From positions 1 to 64,000 of the forward strand of contig QVRM01005471.1 of NCBI GenBank assembly GCA_003439945.1: a DNA stretch of 64,000 nucleotides, written 5' to 3'. Positions 54,812-63,720 of this stretch are shown here, one piece after another. The notes below the pieces were generated by a model. That model was given only the letters and a program-made list of their open reading frames with translations. It did not search any database and was not told the origin of the DNA. The stretch is from Dermanyssus gallinae (lineage: Eukaryota > Arthropoda > Arachnida > Mesostigmata > Dermanyssidae). A program made the position numbers and the translations under genes. How positions within the stretch are numbered: the first letter of the stretch is position 1; each line of letters opens with the position of its first letter.

Positions 54812-55189
54812 TATAATACCATCCCGCAGTAACTGTGACTGCTCGAGTTTCAAAAGCCGCTGGCTGTCAGCGCTTTCCATTGCTTGGCTGTTTTCGAATT
54901 CGTCGAGCCGCTCTATTAGTTTCTGCAGGTCTTTTTGAATAATGTCAATTTGTTTTACTTTAGCAGTCATTTCTGCCATTTTTGTTGTAATTGCTGCAAT
55001 ATCATCGTGCAGCTTGGGAACAGCTGCAACGGCATTTTTTTTATCTCTGACAGTTGATTGTGGATGAATGTTAGGGCCGCAGTAGTGGTGACAAACTTTG
55101 TCGATCATCTTCTGCATTATCTGGTGTACCTCAAGGGGGATGTTTATCCCCTCTTCTATACACAATTTTTGTATTGGACATAAGTAAGT

Positions 55190-55724
55190 ACCTGCCACCG
55201 GTGGTCAAATATCTTGAATATGCTGATGACTTAAAACTTTATTATTCTATTTGCTCTAGTGACTCCCACGCTGTTCTACAGACTGCTGTCGACGGCATTG
55301 CACGATGGTGTTCTGAAAACAACATGATTCTCTCACCCTCTAAATGCATTGTACTGAAAAATGGTGCACTTGATTTTGACTATAAAATTGACAACTGCGT
55401 TTTGCCGACCCTCTCTTAAACACGGGCTATTTTATATATTGTATATTTAGCCTTTACATTACCAAGGTTGTGGAGACATCTCTGCGCACAGTAAATACTA
55501 TTTTCCGCTGTTTTATTTTAACGACTCCTCATGTGTACATTCGCCTTTACAAATCTCTTGTTCTTTCTAAACTTACATATTGCTCCCCTGTCTGGGAGCC
55601 TTATCTGTCTAGATATAGGAAGTTGGTGGATGGCGTCCATAACATGTTTCTAAGACGCCTGCGAATCAGATGCCCCCACAGCGTGTTAGATGACGTTGTG
55701 CCACGTATTGACTCACTTTACATG
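55190..55724 (+). pseudogene. CR1/Jockey-like RT fragment
   Basis: Reads PPVVKYLEYADDLKLYYSIC (motif C YADD), then TAVDGIARWCSENNMILSPS, and in the 55,470 frame a thumb with LVLSKLTYCSPVWEPYLSRY. It begins abruptly at the LINE-F end and is joined on the right to a LINE-A1 fragment. Confidence 0.75.
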
Positions 55725-56105
55725 CCTCGGCATAACTCTCACCACAACATGGACTGCGTTCCGCCTGCACGGGGAGAAGGCTCTGATTGCGTCAACAACA
55801 ATCGAAGAGCCCCAGAAGCTCTATATCTATACCGCCCGGCGCCTATTCCATCTCAAAGTCACTCAAAGTTTACGGCTACATACGGAGTGCAGCTGTTATG
55901 GCTACACCTCAAAATGAACGACCTCGCAACGCTGGAGAGAGTTATGCCCGCGTTCTTCAAGCAAATTCTGGGCCTGCACTCCTCCGCTCGCAACCGCTTG
56001 GCTTATGCACTGACAGGAACTTCGCTATTCGTAAAAGATATACGGAAGATGTATGGGCTGCACGAGAGCAGAGACAGAACAAGGTGTTCACCCAGCTCAG
56101 GAAAC
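55725..56105 (+). pseudogene. LINE-A1-family RT fragment
   Basis: GITLTTTWTAFRLHGEKALI and, in a second frame, MNDLATLERVMPAFFKQILG and LTGTSLFVKDIRKMYGL align with the LINE-A1 RT at 25,146-25,787. Lengthy open frames across this region (55,470-56,351) are chimeric. Confidence 0.75.
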
Positions 56106-56107
56106 AA

Positions 56108-57414
56108 AGATGAATACTGCGTGGTGCTCTCCTCTTGGAGGGTGAACGTCGCTGTATTCTACTTCCCACCCACATTCGATCCTGCGGAGGTTGCTGAGAC
56201 GGTATTCTTTAGACTTTCAGAGTTAAACCTGATTATGCCAACTATTGTCGGCGGTGACTTCATTGCCAGAATCGATTGTGGGGCCAGCGATGATAAGGGC
56301 GCTGCTTCAGGTGATGGAAAATATTGGTCTAAGATGTGCAAACGCGCGTAAGACTATACATATTTAAATCACAATGGAAGCAACCCCATTGACCTGTTGT
56401 TTCACAATCTTGTCAGCCGTGAAATTGAAAGCTTCGATGTTCTCGATGAAGCAGCTCGAAAACACCAACCAGTGCTGACCGTTGTTGATGTTCCCGGTAT
56501 TTGGCGAGACCGACATGATGCGTCGCGCTGGTCTGCAATGAGACGGATTAATCTATCTCTTTTGGACAGAGCGGTAGGCGGTCCTGAGCCCTGACATCGA
56601 TACTACCTGTGACCAACTGGAGAGGACGATGAGAAGTGCAGTAAAGTGGAAAATGTTATGGCAGAAGAGATCACGTCCGTGGTACTCTTGAGCCTGCTTG
56701 AGCGTAAAAAGGCCTATATAAGACTCTGCTATGATCATAAAAGGAAACACGCAAGGCGGGAGGAACGACAGCTGCTCAAAAGAGCAGAACGGGAGCCTTC
56801 AGCTTACATCGTGCGACCTCATAGGGCGGTGAATCCGCTTAGTGACGAACAGGTAAAGAGTCACCTAACTAATCTCTTATTCAATCAATTCAAGGGTGTG
56901 GAGCCACCTCACGCTGGCGAATTTTACCCAGCTTGAAAGAAGTTTCTAATTATATATGAAGCGAGTGCTTTGCTTGCCTATTCGAACAAGGAGCCGCTTT
57001 GTGTATCTCATGTCAGGCTGTCCACAGGCTACTAAAACAATCCGACTAATGCTGAAGGTGCCGCGTACAGTACCATACGAATGTTTTATTTCGGAATGGG
57101 AAGCTAAAGTCGAACAGGCCAGACGGGAGGTCAGTGGTTTGTACGTATTCAACGCCGTGCATTTTTGGTACGGTCCTGCATGTGACAATCGCCACGTATA
57201 CACCAAATATGCATGATTATCACTACCTAGTACGTTCAAACGCAGCCTTTCACGAGAAGTACGAGTTGTGCCGGTTCTGCCTGCAGAGGTGTGTCAAGTA
57301 CCACACCACTGTGCTCATGGCACAGCGCTGCGCTGGACAAAAAATCGTTGCACTACTTCTCTCACCGGAAGCGTGAAGAAGATAGAGTATTATGAAGAAA
57401 CGATAATTGAATTG
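56108..57414 (+). pseudogene. LINE-A4: LINE-A3-family copy with the RT core deleted
   Basis: Endonuclease part: CVVLSSWRVNVAVFYFPPTF, TIVGGDFIARIDCGA and NHNGSNPIDLLFHNL. Linker: LLERKKAYIRLCYDHKRKHA. At about 56,890 it jumps to the LINE-A3 C-terminal region (VLCLPIRTRSRFVYLMSGCP, YECFISEWEAKVEQARREV) and ends with a degraded zinc cluster CRFCLQRCVKYH. The junction lies at GGGTGTGGA, present where LINE-A3 has GGGTGTGGA too, so deletion by microhomology is plausible. Confidence 0.78.
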
Positions 57415-57439
57415 AAAAAAATGATATTCTGTTTTTTTG

Positions 57440-57474
57440 CCGGATAGACCCTGCCTATCCGGTTTTCATTTATT
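57440..57474 (-). terminator. Poly(A) signal of the SPT2 gene and adjacent hairpin
   Basis: AATAAA on the minus strand at 57,469-57,474, about 330 bases after the SPT2 stop codon. Just downstream is a perfect 8-bp hairpin CCGGATAG...CTATCCGG (57,440-57,447 with 57,455-57,462). The AATAAA position fits a 3' UTR of normal length. The hairpin's role is unknown. Confidence 0.6.
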
Positions 57475-57802
57475 CTTGTCAGAAATACGACATTTACAGC
57501 CCTACAAACATTTAGGTACATAATACATTCTCAAAAAATAACAAAATAGCACTGGAGCACACAAAATAACAAATACGACAACAACAAAAACAACAAGCAT
57601 ACGCCTACACACACACTGCCACACAAAAGCTCCATGAGCTGGGACAGTGAAGGAGAGTCAGAAAGGCATTGTTTCCTTGGATGGCCTACATCGTCCGTTT
57701 ATACAGTTTGTGGCCACGCCGTAGCTGCTCTGCTAGGTTATTTAGGCCCTCAAAAGGCGTCGTGCAGCGGAACGGGAAGGAAAGGTCGTGCTCGATGCAT
57801 AC

Positions 57803-59896
57803 CTAGACCGGGCACAGCGTAAGCTTCTTCTTGTTTTTAAGCTTCTGCGAAAGCTCCTCAAGTTTCTGAGCTTTGCTGTTCTTACAGCGTGCCTCTTCCT
57901 CTGTCTCGCGGCGCATATCCTCGAGATCCTCTTGGCGGCCCAGACGAGCTGATCGAGCCTCTTCGGCCATGCAGCGACTGAACGAGCTCTCCTCAATGTC
58001 GTCACAGTCCTGGCCAATATACTTTCGTTTATCGTACTTGAAGATCTTGGCGATATCTTTCGAATACCTATTTGCATAGGGGTCTTCAATTTCGCCGTCG
58101 TCAATAAAGTCATCTTCGTATTCGTCCAAGTCCTCGTCATAGTCGTCCTCTTCCTCGTCTGTCTCAGAGTCAATTGGCCCACAACTCTGAAGCTGGCGGA
58201 GTTTCTTCTTCAGCTTTTCATCCTCGATCTGTCGCGCTTTGCGAGCTTCGAGCTTTTTTCGGCGTTCCTCCTCTTCGGCGGCTTTGCGTTCCTTCTGCAG
58301 TTGGGCCAGCTTCCGTGCGGTTTCTGCCCGAAGGCGATCTCGCTCGGAAAGAGGCGCCGATTGAGCAGAAGCAGATGCGGCAGCAGTACTGCCAACGGAC
58401 CCGCTGCTCGCGGCCGCCGCAGAGCCCTGAACGCTAGAGCCGCTCGACGGTTGCGTCGGAGACTTGCGTTGCGCCTGCTCGACAGAAGATGAACTTTTCT
58501 GGCTGTCGCTTTTCTTGTCGGCACGATCAATGCTGCTGTTGCTTTCTGCCGCTCTGCTCGCACCAGAGTGGGAGCGTGGTGAGGTGCCGTTCTCGTGTGA
58601 GCGACTTGATCTCTTGTGATCTTTGTTGTCCTTTGACGAGTTCGTTTCCTTGTGGTGTGCCTTCTCTTTAGTCGACTCTTTCGACTCCGAGCCATGGCGA
58701 TCCTCTTTTTGGCGATCTTTTTTGTTGCTGTGCTGGTCACTGTGGCGATGTTTGCTACTGCTGGTTTCGTTACCCTGCTTTTCTTTTTGGCTGCTTATGT
58801 CTTTACTGTCCTTAGTACCACCACTTCTACTACTGCTGCTGCTAGAACGGCTGCTATCACTACTTGCTTTGTGGCTGCTTGAGGAAGAACGCGTGCCGGA
58901 GGATCGATCCTTGCGATCGCCCTTTGAGTCGCGCTCGGTGACCTTTTCTGAGGAGCGCTCGGATTTTGACGACGACGACGATGACGAGGCGTGTTTCTCT
59001 CGGTGGCTGTGGCCTGATGCTGTGCCATTGACAGCGGCGCTCGGGTGGTGACTGGACGAGGCGGATTCGCCCTTTTTAGGAATACGATTGACAGGAAGAC
59101 CGTTCGGCTTTGGCGCGTTTCCACTGGAGACGCCATTACCGATTTTCGGGATACGCGGTAAGCTCGAGGGAGCGACAACGCCAGAAGAAGAGGCGGCCTT
59201 CTTTAGCAGGGCCTCCTCTTCGGCGAAACGCCGCTTCTCGGCGCTCGTCATAAGGCGCGGCTCGGTTTCGGTCTTCTTTGGAGGCTGCAACGGCAAGCAG
59301 ATGTCAGCCCCGAATGAGCCGGTTTTGGCGTTGCTCTGAGCGATACGCAGCAGTTCGTTCATGTCGCGAATCTGCGGCGCGCCGCCAGTGGACGCAGAGA
59401 GGCGAACCTTACTCTTTCGCGACGTATCAATAGTTCCCTCAAAGATTTCGTACTTTCGTTTCCGCTTGCGCCGCTCCTTCTCGTTCTCTTCGTGCTTAAT
59501 TGACGAGATCACCTTTTCCTTTTCACGTGGTTGCTTGTTTTTGCCGCGCTCATCAGCGGCAGATTTAATCTGATTGATGAACTCCCGGCGCTCGCGTTGC
59601 ACCTTGTGCCACTGACGCTTGCATTTTTCACTCCACTCATGTTTCTGCTTCAGAAGACCCTTGTGGTCTTTGTAGATGTGATCATCGCGTTTCGTCGATT
59701 CGACTGCGCTTAAGATCATCTTCTCGCGTTCTTCGCGTTTCTCCTTTTCCTTGCGTTCGAGCAGCGCCCGAACGGCGTTCGGATCCACCTTCGATTTAGG
59801 CAACTTTTTCGCGGGGCCCACATCCAGCGAGTAACGCTTCTGAATGTAGTTCGAGGTGTTCTTCTGGGCCCTCTTGAGCAAACCGTCGAGATTCAT
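57803..59896 (-). CDS. SPTY2D1: SPT2 homologue, chromatin histone H3-H4 chaperone
   Basis: SPT2 proteins bind histone H3-H4 tetramers and DNA in the nucleus and act during transcription through chromatin. Start chosen at 59,896 (MNLDGLLKRAQKNT), because the next residues (YIQKRYSLDVGPAKKLPKSK) match the conserved SPT2 N-terminus, and A is at -3. An in-frame Met at 60,022 would add 42 unconserved residues. The protein is 697 residues. Domains: basic charged N-terminal region (1-180); Ser/Lys-rich low-complexity middle with poly-Ser runs; charged helical segment (LRAETARKLAQLQKERKAAE); C-terminal SPT2 domain (about 580-665) with an acidic run, DDFIDDGEIEDPYANRYSKD, IFKYDKRKYIG and ESSFSRCMAEEARSARLGRQ then EDLEDMRRE. 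No intron interrupts the frame. Codon use is GC-richer and cleaner than the surrounding transposons. The long plus-strand frames here are antisense shadows. Confidence 0.95.
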   Translation of the reverse strand: MNLDGLLKRAQKNTSNYIQKRYSLDVGPAKKLPKSKVDPNAVRALLERKEKEKREEREKMILSAVESTKRDDHIYKDHKGLLKQKHEWSEKCKRQWHKVQRERREFINQIKSAADERGKNKQPREKEKVISSIKHEENEKERRKRKRKYEIFEGTIDTSRKSKVRLSASTGGAPQIRDMNELLRIAQSNAKTGSFGADICLPLQPPKKTETEPRLMTSAEKRRFAEEEALLKKAASSSGVVAPSSLPRIPKIGNGVSSGNAPKPNGLPVNRIPKKGESASSSHHPSAAVNGTASGHSHREKHASSSSSSSKSERSSEKVTERDSKGDRKDRSSGTRSSSSSHKASSDSSRSSSSSSRSGGTKDSKDISSQKEKQGNETSSSKHRHSDQHSNKKDRQKEDRHGSESKESTKEKAHHKETNSSKDNKDHKRSSRSHENGTSPRSHSGASRAAESNSSIDRADKKSDSQKSSSSVEQAQRKSPTQPSSGSSVQGSAAAASSGSVGSTAAASASAQSAPLSERDRLRAETARKLAQLQKERKAAEEEERRKKLEARKARQIEDEKLKKKLRQLQSCGPIDSETDEEEDDYDEDLDEYEDDFIDDGEIEDPYANRYSKDIAKIFKYDKRKYIGQDCDDIEESSFSRCMAEEARSARLGRQEDLEDMRRETEEEARCKNSKAQKLEELSQKLKNKKKLTLCPV

Positions 59897-60602
59897 GATG
59901 AGTCGTCGCTGTTGGTTCGGATCGTGAAAGGTCAACAAGCCAGCACAGATAAGCGAACACAAATTACCTTCCTTCTGATGGTGGTAGTCACTGCGGTTGT
60001 TTCCAAGTCCACCACTGCTCACAATAGCAACAACAGCAAGAAGACTTTTTTTCTCTAAGAGTTCTATTTTACTCTAGGAGGTCAAGCAGCAACAGACCAA
60101 ACCAGAATCGCCAAGCGTCGGCTCCACAATGCAGCAGGACGATTGCATCTACGAGAGCAGCACAAACGTTCACAGACTCTCCGCCTGAAACAGCGCTGAA
60201 CCTCTGCAACGACGCAATAAAGGAACGAAACAATCGATCTCTCCAGAGAAACAACCAGACTGATTCGGCAGTCGTCGGAGCAACTCCATTTATCTATCCG
60301 ACGAGCGAGTGGTCAGCGATCGCAGAGAGGCTGCAGCAGCAGCGGCAACAGAAAGGATGTGGAACGACAGATCAGTGGTGGAGTGGAGAGGGCGGTGCGG
60401 ATGAGGGTGGTGGCGGAGGCTGATTGATTGTCATTAGCAGCAATAGAGGGGGGAAGGGCGGGCGACAATAGCAATATACTCGGTGACCGACCAACTGACC
60501 GGGGGATCATCACCTCAATTCACCTCCCTCTGACTTCCCCCCGTGTTCCAGCCGAGCCGACTCGAGCCGCGAGCAGCGGCAGCGAGTCGAGTGAGACCAG
60601 CT
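59897..60602 (-). promoter_or_regulatory. SPT2 5' UTR and upstream region
   Basis: GC- and CAG/AGC-rich sequence upstream of the SPT2 start. A possible 60-base 5' UTR intron runs on the minus strand from GGTAATTTG (about 59,968) to CCAACAG (about 59,909), with TTGACC as a branch-point-like site. If spliced it would put the 60,022 Met out of frame, supporting the 59,896 start. No clear TATA was found. LINE-A3 begins at about 60,603 in the opposite direction. Confidence 0.45.
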
Positions 60603-62003
60603 GACGACATTCTGTTTTCTGAGGATATTTTGTTCCTAACTGAAACGTTTTCGACAAACACAGCAAATATAAATCAGTTCACACAACACCAAATATATCA
60701 TGGACTGGCACTTAAGTCTCAAGGGAGAGGCCGACCTAAATGTGGTGTGGCTATTGCCGTCAGAACGACAGAGTGCTCACACTTACTCAAATGCACTTAT
60801 GCATATATACAACCCAGAGGTCATCTGTATGCAGTCTTTATTGACTGCGTCAAGGCCTTTGACAAAGCCCCTCGCTATCTGCTGGTTGAAGCATTCCAAC
60901 GAGCAGGAGTGGGTGGCTCTCTCCTGAGTGTAATAGCAAGTTTCTTTGAGGAGGACACCTTGTTGGTAGACGGTGAGCAGGGTGTATTGGAGATTAAGCA
61001 AAATGTGGGAACTCCGCAAGGAGACCCGCTGAGCTGCGTCTCGTTTACACTTCTCCTTGCTGACCTCGTCGGTTACGTCCGACAGGAGTACCAAAAAGCC
61101 GTGGTGGTGATGTATGCAGATGATATCGTGGTCGCTCATCGCGACCTAGGTGCCATCAAGCGCATTACCTCTATGATAGAGGCGTTCCTTGTCTCGAAGG
61201 GACTTGAGATAAACACCAGGAAAACCAAAGCCGTGAAATTCAGGCGTGGAGGTCGATTGGCTGCCAGAGACGTTATACGTTGCTGCGGCCAACCATTGGA
61301 GTTTGTTAACTCTTTCCAGTATCTTGGCCTTCGGGTTCATTATACGGGAACGACGTTCACAGCGCATATAAACGAAACAGTACGAAAGGCACTTGTCTCT
61401 CTTTACGGGGAAGAAGGCAATGTCCGAAGACTGTCCGTTTTCTCAGCAGTGAGGCTCTTCATGCTTAAGATTTTTCCGGGGCTGATGTATGGCCTTGACA
61501 GGGTGTGGAACCACCTCACACTGGCGAATTTTAACCAGCTTGAGAGGTGTTTCTCATTATATATGAAGCGAGTGCTTTGCTTGTCTATTCGAGCAAGGAG
61601 CCGCTTTGTGTATCTCATGTCAGGTTGTCCACCGGCTACTGAAACAATCCGACTAAGGCTGAAGATGCCGCGTACAGTACCATACGAATGTTTCATTTCT
61701 GAATGGGAAGCTAAAGTCGAACAGGCCAGACGGGAGGTCGGTGGTTTGGACGTTTTCAATGCCGTGCACCTTTGGTCTGGTCCTGCATGTGACAGTCGCC
61801 ACGTATACACCAGGTACATAGTGCATGGTTATCACTACCTGGTATGTTCAAACGCAGCCTTTCACGAGGAGTACGAGTTGTGCACCTGCCGGTTCTGCCT
61901 GAAGAGGTGTGCCAAGTACCATGCAGTGGGATGCACAGCGCTGAACAAAACATCGTTACACTACTTCTCTCGCCGAAAGCGTGAAGAAGATAGAGTATTA
62001 TGA
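60543..62003 (+). CDS. LINE-A3: 486-codon open frame, endonuclease remnant fused to RT
   Basis: The first 20 or so residues come from SPT2 upstream DNA. LINE sequence starts near 60,603 (DDILFSEDILFLTETF, an endonuclease N-terminal pattern; then GRGRPKCGVAIAVR). An in-frame deletion then joins it to RT motif A (GHLYAVFIDCVKAFDKAPRY). Motif B is NVGTPQGDPLSCVSFTLLLA and motif C VVVMYADDIVVAHRD, with the Asp pair intact. The thumb reads RGGRLAARDVIRCCGQPLEF, VNSFQYLGLRVHYTGTTFTA and SRFVYLMSGCPPATETI. C-terminal zinc cluster CTCRFCLKRCAKYHAVGC. AATAAA (62,044-62,049) and a 25-A tail (62,058-62,082) follow. Missing the endonuclease core and RT fingers, it is unlikely to be autonomous. It is the youngest-looking LINE in the window. 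Confidence 0.85.
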   Translation: MFQPSRLEPRAAAASRVRPADDILFSEDILFLTETFSTNTANINQFTQHQIYHGLALKSQGRGRPKCGVAIAVRTTECSHLLKCTYAYIQPRGHLYAVFIDCVKAFDKAPRYLLVEAFQRAGVGGSLLSVIASFFEEDTLLVDGEQGVLEIKQNVGTPQGDPLSCVSFTLLLADLVGYVRQEYQKAVVVMYADDIVVAHRDLGAIKRITSMIEAFLVSKGLEINTRKTKAVKFRRGGRLAARDVIRCCGQPLEFVNSFQYLGLRVHYTGTTFTAHINETVRKALVSLYGEEGNVRRLSVFSAVRLFMLKIFPGLMYGLDRVWNHLTLANFNQLERCFSLYMKRVLCLSIRARSRFVYLMSGCPPATETIRLRLKMPRTVPYECFISEWEAKVEQARREVGGLDVFNAVHLWSGPACDSRHVYTRYIVHGYHYLVCSNAAFHEEYELCTCRFCLKRCAKYHAVGCTALNKTSLHYFSRRKREEDRVL

Positions 62004-62082
62004 AGAAACATCGTGAACTGTATATTATACTCAATCTGAGTGAAATAAATCTTAATGAAAAAAAAAAAAAAAAAAAAAAAAA

Positions 62083-63720
62083 CGAGAGTGGCTGGGAGAG
62101 TTTATCGAGTCATTCTCCGGTGTTCAACAGGGTGACCCCTGTGGCCCCGTTTTATTTTGCATTGCTACCCATGAACTTCAAACACGCCTTTCTTCAGGAC
62201 TTCGACCTTGGTTTCTGGACGACGGCACTCTCGCCAGAGACACCCTGGAGGTCCAGAGAGACATTGCCAGGGTAAAAGTGTTCGAGGCGGTTGTAGGACT
62301 CAAGCTGAACGACGCCAAGTGCAAAAATTTTTCCCCTTTCAAAAATACCCTCATCTCAGCTCCATGCTTTAAACGGTGCGCAATCTTCTGCCAGCTGTGA
62401 GGTTGATTCCCGGTCATGACTTGTAACTTCTAGGGGCGCCAATTCTAAACGAATCTAGTGGCTTATCTTTAACTAAAAAAAACTCTGACTTTGTTTGCTG
62501 GTGCTCTGGTCTGCGACTCTTAGACGCTCACCCAGCCCTCTATCTGCTTCGCGTAAGTTTGTCAACTCCGAGGCTGATGTACCTCTTACGATGCTCACGA
62601 GCCTATGCCGAACCGGACCTGCTTCAATCGTTCGACGAAACCTTGCGAAGTACCCTTTAGGGTATCTTAAACGGTCAGCTTAGGCAAAACTCGTGGTTGC
62701 AAGCGTCGCTTCCAACGTCCCCAGGGGGAATGGGGATTCCCATGACTTTGCAAGTTGCCTTGTCAGCCTACCTGGGGTCTCTAAAAAATACCGAGACTTT
62801 AGTGTCAGAGATCACACCACCTGATGCCTACACCAGCTTCACCGCCCAAATGCAACAAGCTTGCCGCTACTATGCAGAAAAATGGGGTCCATTGCCCGAA
62901 CGCATTACACAATCGACTTTAGACTTGCAAGTAGTTAAGTGGATCCAAAAGCGGTTAATGACTTAGGCGAACAACGGTAAAAGGCAGGCGCGAATAAGAG
63001 CCGTGATCGATGCGATGAGCGGAAAGTGGCTTCAGGCCATTCCCTCACCGCAGCTGGGGACGATGCTGGACAATACCATACTTCGCATCGTCTCCGGCCT
63101 GCGTCTGGGGGAATCGGCCTGCTTCGCACTTAACTGTGCAACTTGTGACTTACCGGTGTCTATTTCGGGTGAACATGTTCTCGCTTGCAAGAGAAGCGCC
63201 GGAAGGTCCTCAAGGCATTCAGCTTTGAGTAACGTAATACACCGAGCAATGCAGTCAGCCCACATACCGGCAGTCACACGCCGGTCGGTCTGTCAGCCAG
63301 CAGCCAACTGCGTCCGGACGGCCTTACTCCAATTCCATGGAGTAAAGGTTGCTGCCTTGTGTACGACGTCACCGTGTCTTGCACGTTGGCCGCTTCTTAT
63401 GCCCGCCTTGCCAGCCGAGAGGTCGGGGCAGCCGCTCGTCTTGCTGGAGATCGCACGTTGGCAAAATATTGTGAACAGGAGCAAAACTTTATCATTTAAT
63501 TAATTGCCTTCGAGACATTAGGTTCAATGGGAAAAACCACAAGGAACTTGCTAGCGGACCTGGGATCCAGAGTTGCTGCGTCGACCGGCGATAGAAGAGC
63601 GTGGCAGTTTTTGCTACGAAGAATATCAGTTAAAATTCAACGCGAAAACGCCGCATCGATAACTGGTTCATTGCCCACGGGCAAGGGACTCCTCTTTCTG
63701 CCGTAGCCGAATCAAGTCGA
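62083..63720 (+). pseudogene. Relic of an LDDGTL-type reverse transcriptase
   Basis: Directly after the LINE-A3 poly(A). Translation across frames: VQQGDPCGPVLFCIATHELQ (motif B region), then PWFLDDGTLARDTLEVQRDI (motif C region with DDG in place of the usual ADD), and GLKLNDAKCKNF. The 3' half is better kept: SGKWLQAIPSPQLGTMLDNT, ILRIVSGLRLGESACFALNC, GEHVLACKRSAGRSSRHSAL and PDGLTPIPWSKGCCLVYDVT, the last resembling a PD-(D/E)xK-type nuclease end. Many stops and frameshifts. The 3' end matches 5,756-6,330 (minus). I recall this RT type from invertebrate genomes but cannot name its clade with certainty. Confidence 0.68.

Larger units (their letters stand above)
50000..55185 (-). mobile_element. 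LINE-F: minus-strand LINE with ORF1 and ORF2, split by mariner
   Basis: ORF2 lies at 50,050-52,560 and ORF1 at about 52,960-55,185, the latter interrupted by a 1,323-bp mariner. It is 5'-truncated at about 55,185, where an opposite-strand RT fragment starts. Motif style (FADDT, GVPQGSVIGPLLYILY) places it with CR1/Jockey-like APE-type LINEs. Confidence 0.82.
52960..55185 (-). pseudogene. LINE-F ORF1, interrupted by mariner
   Basis: Right part (55,185-54,814): EVHQIMQKMIDKVCHHYCGP, then a coiled coil (TKMAEMTAKVKQIDIIQKDL). Left part (53,486 leftward): GPAKKSSATTASLIKQLISV, AKRRSYVKANSAIVATLDTE, then a Ser/Asn-rich linker and a basic CNKLKSKYNIHNCSVYIKYE segment. The two parts join across the TA target site of the mariner. 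The 232-codon frame at 54,500-55,198 is a chimera of ORF1 with antisense mariner. Confidence 0.7.

Noticed and set aside
54500..55198. 232-codon minus-strand frame as a single gene
   Set aside because: Its C-terminal half is antisense of the mariner transposase; only the N-terminal part is LINE-F ORF1.
55470..56351. 293-codon plus-strand frame as a novel protein
   Set aside because: It is a chance read-through across three LINE fragments of different families.
58623..59051. 142-codon plus-strand frame and other frames across 57.8-59.6 kb
   Set aside because: Antisense or shifted-frame shadows of the Ser/Lys-rich SPT2 coding sequence.
59894..60022. Upstream SPT2 start at 60,022
   Set aside because: The extra 42 residues are unlike SPT2, and a plausible short intron crosses them; the conserved N-terminus starts at 59,896.
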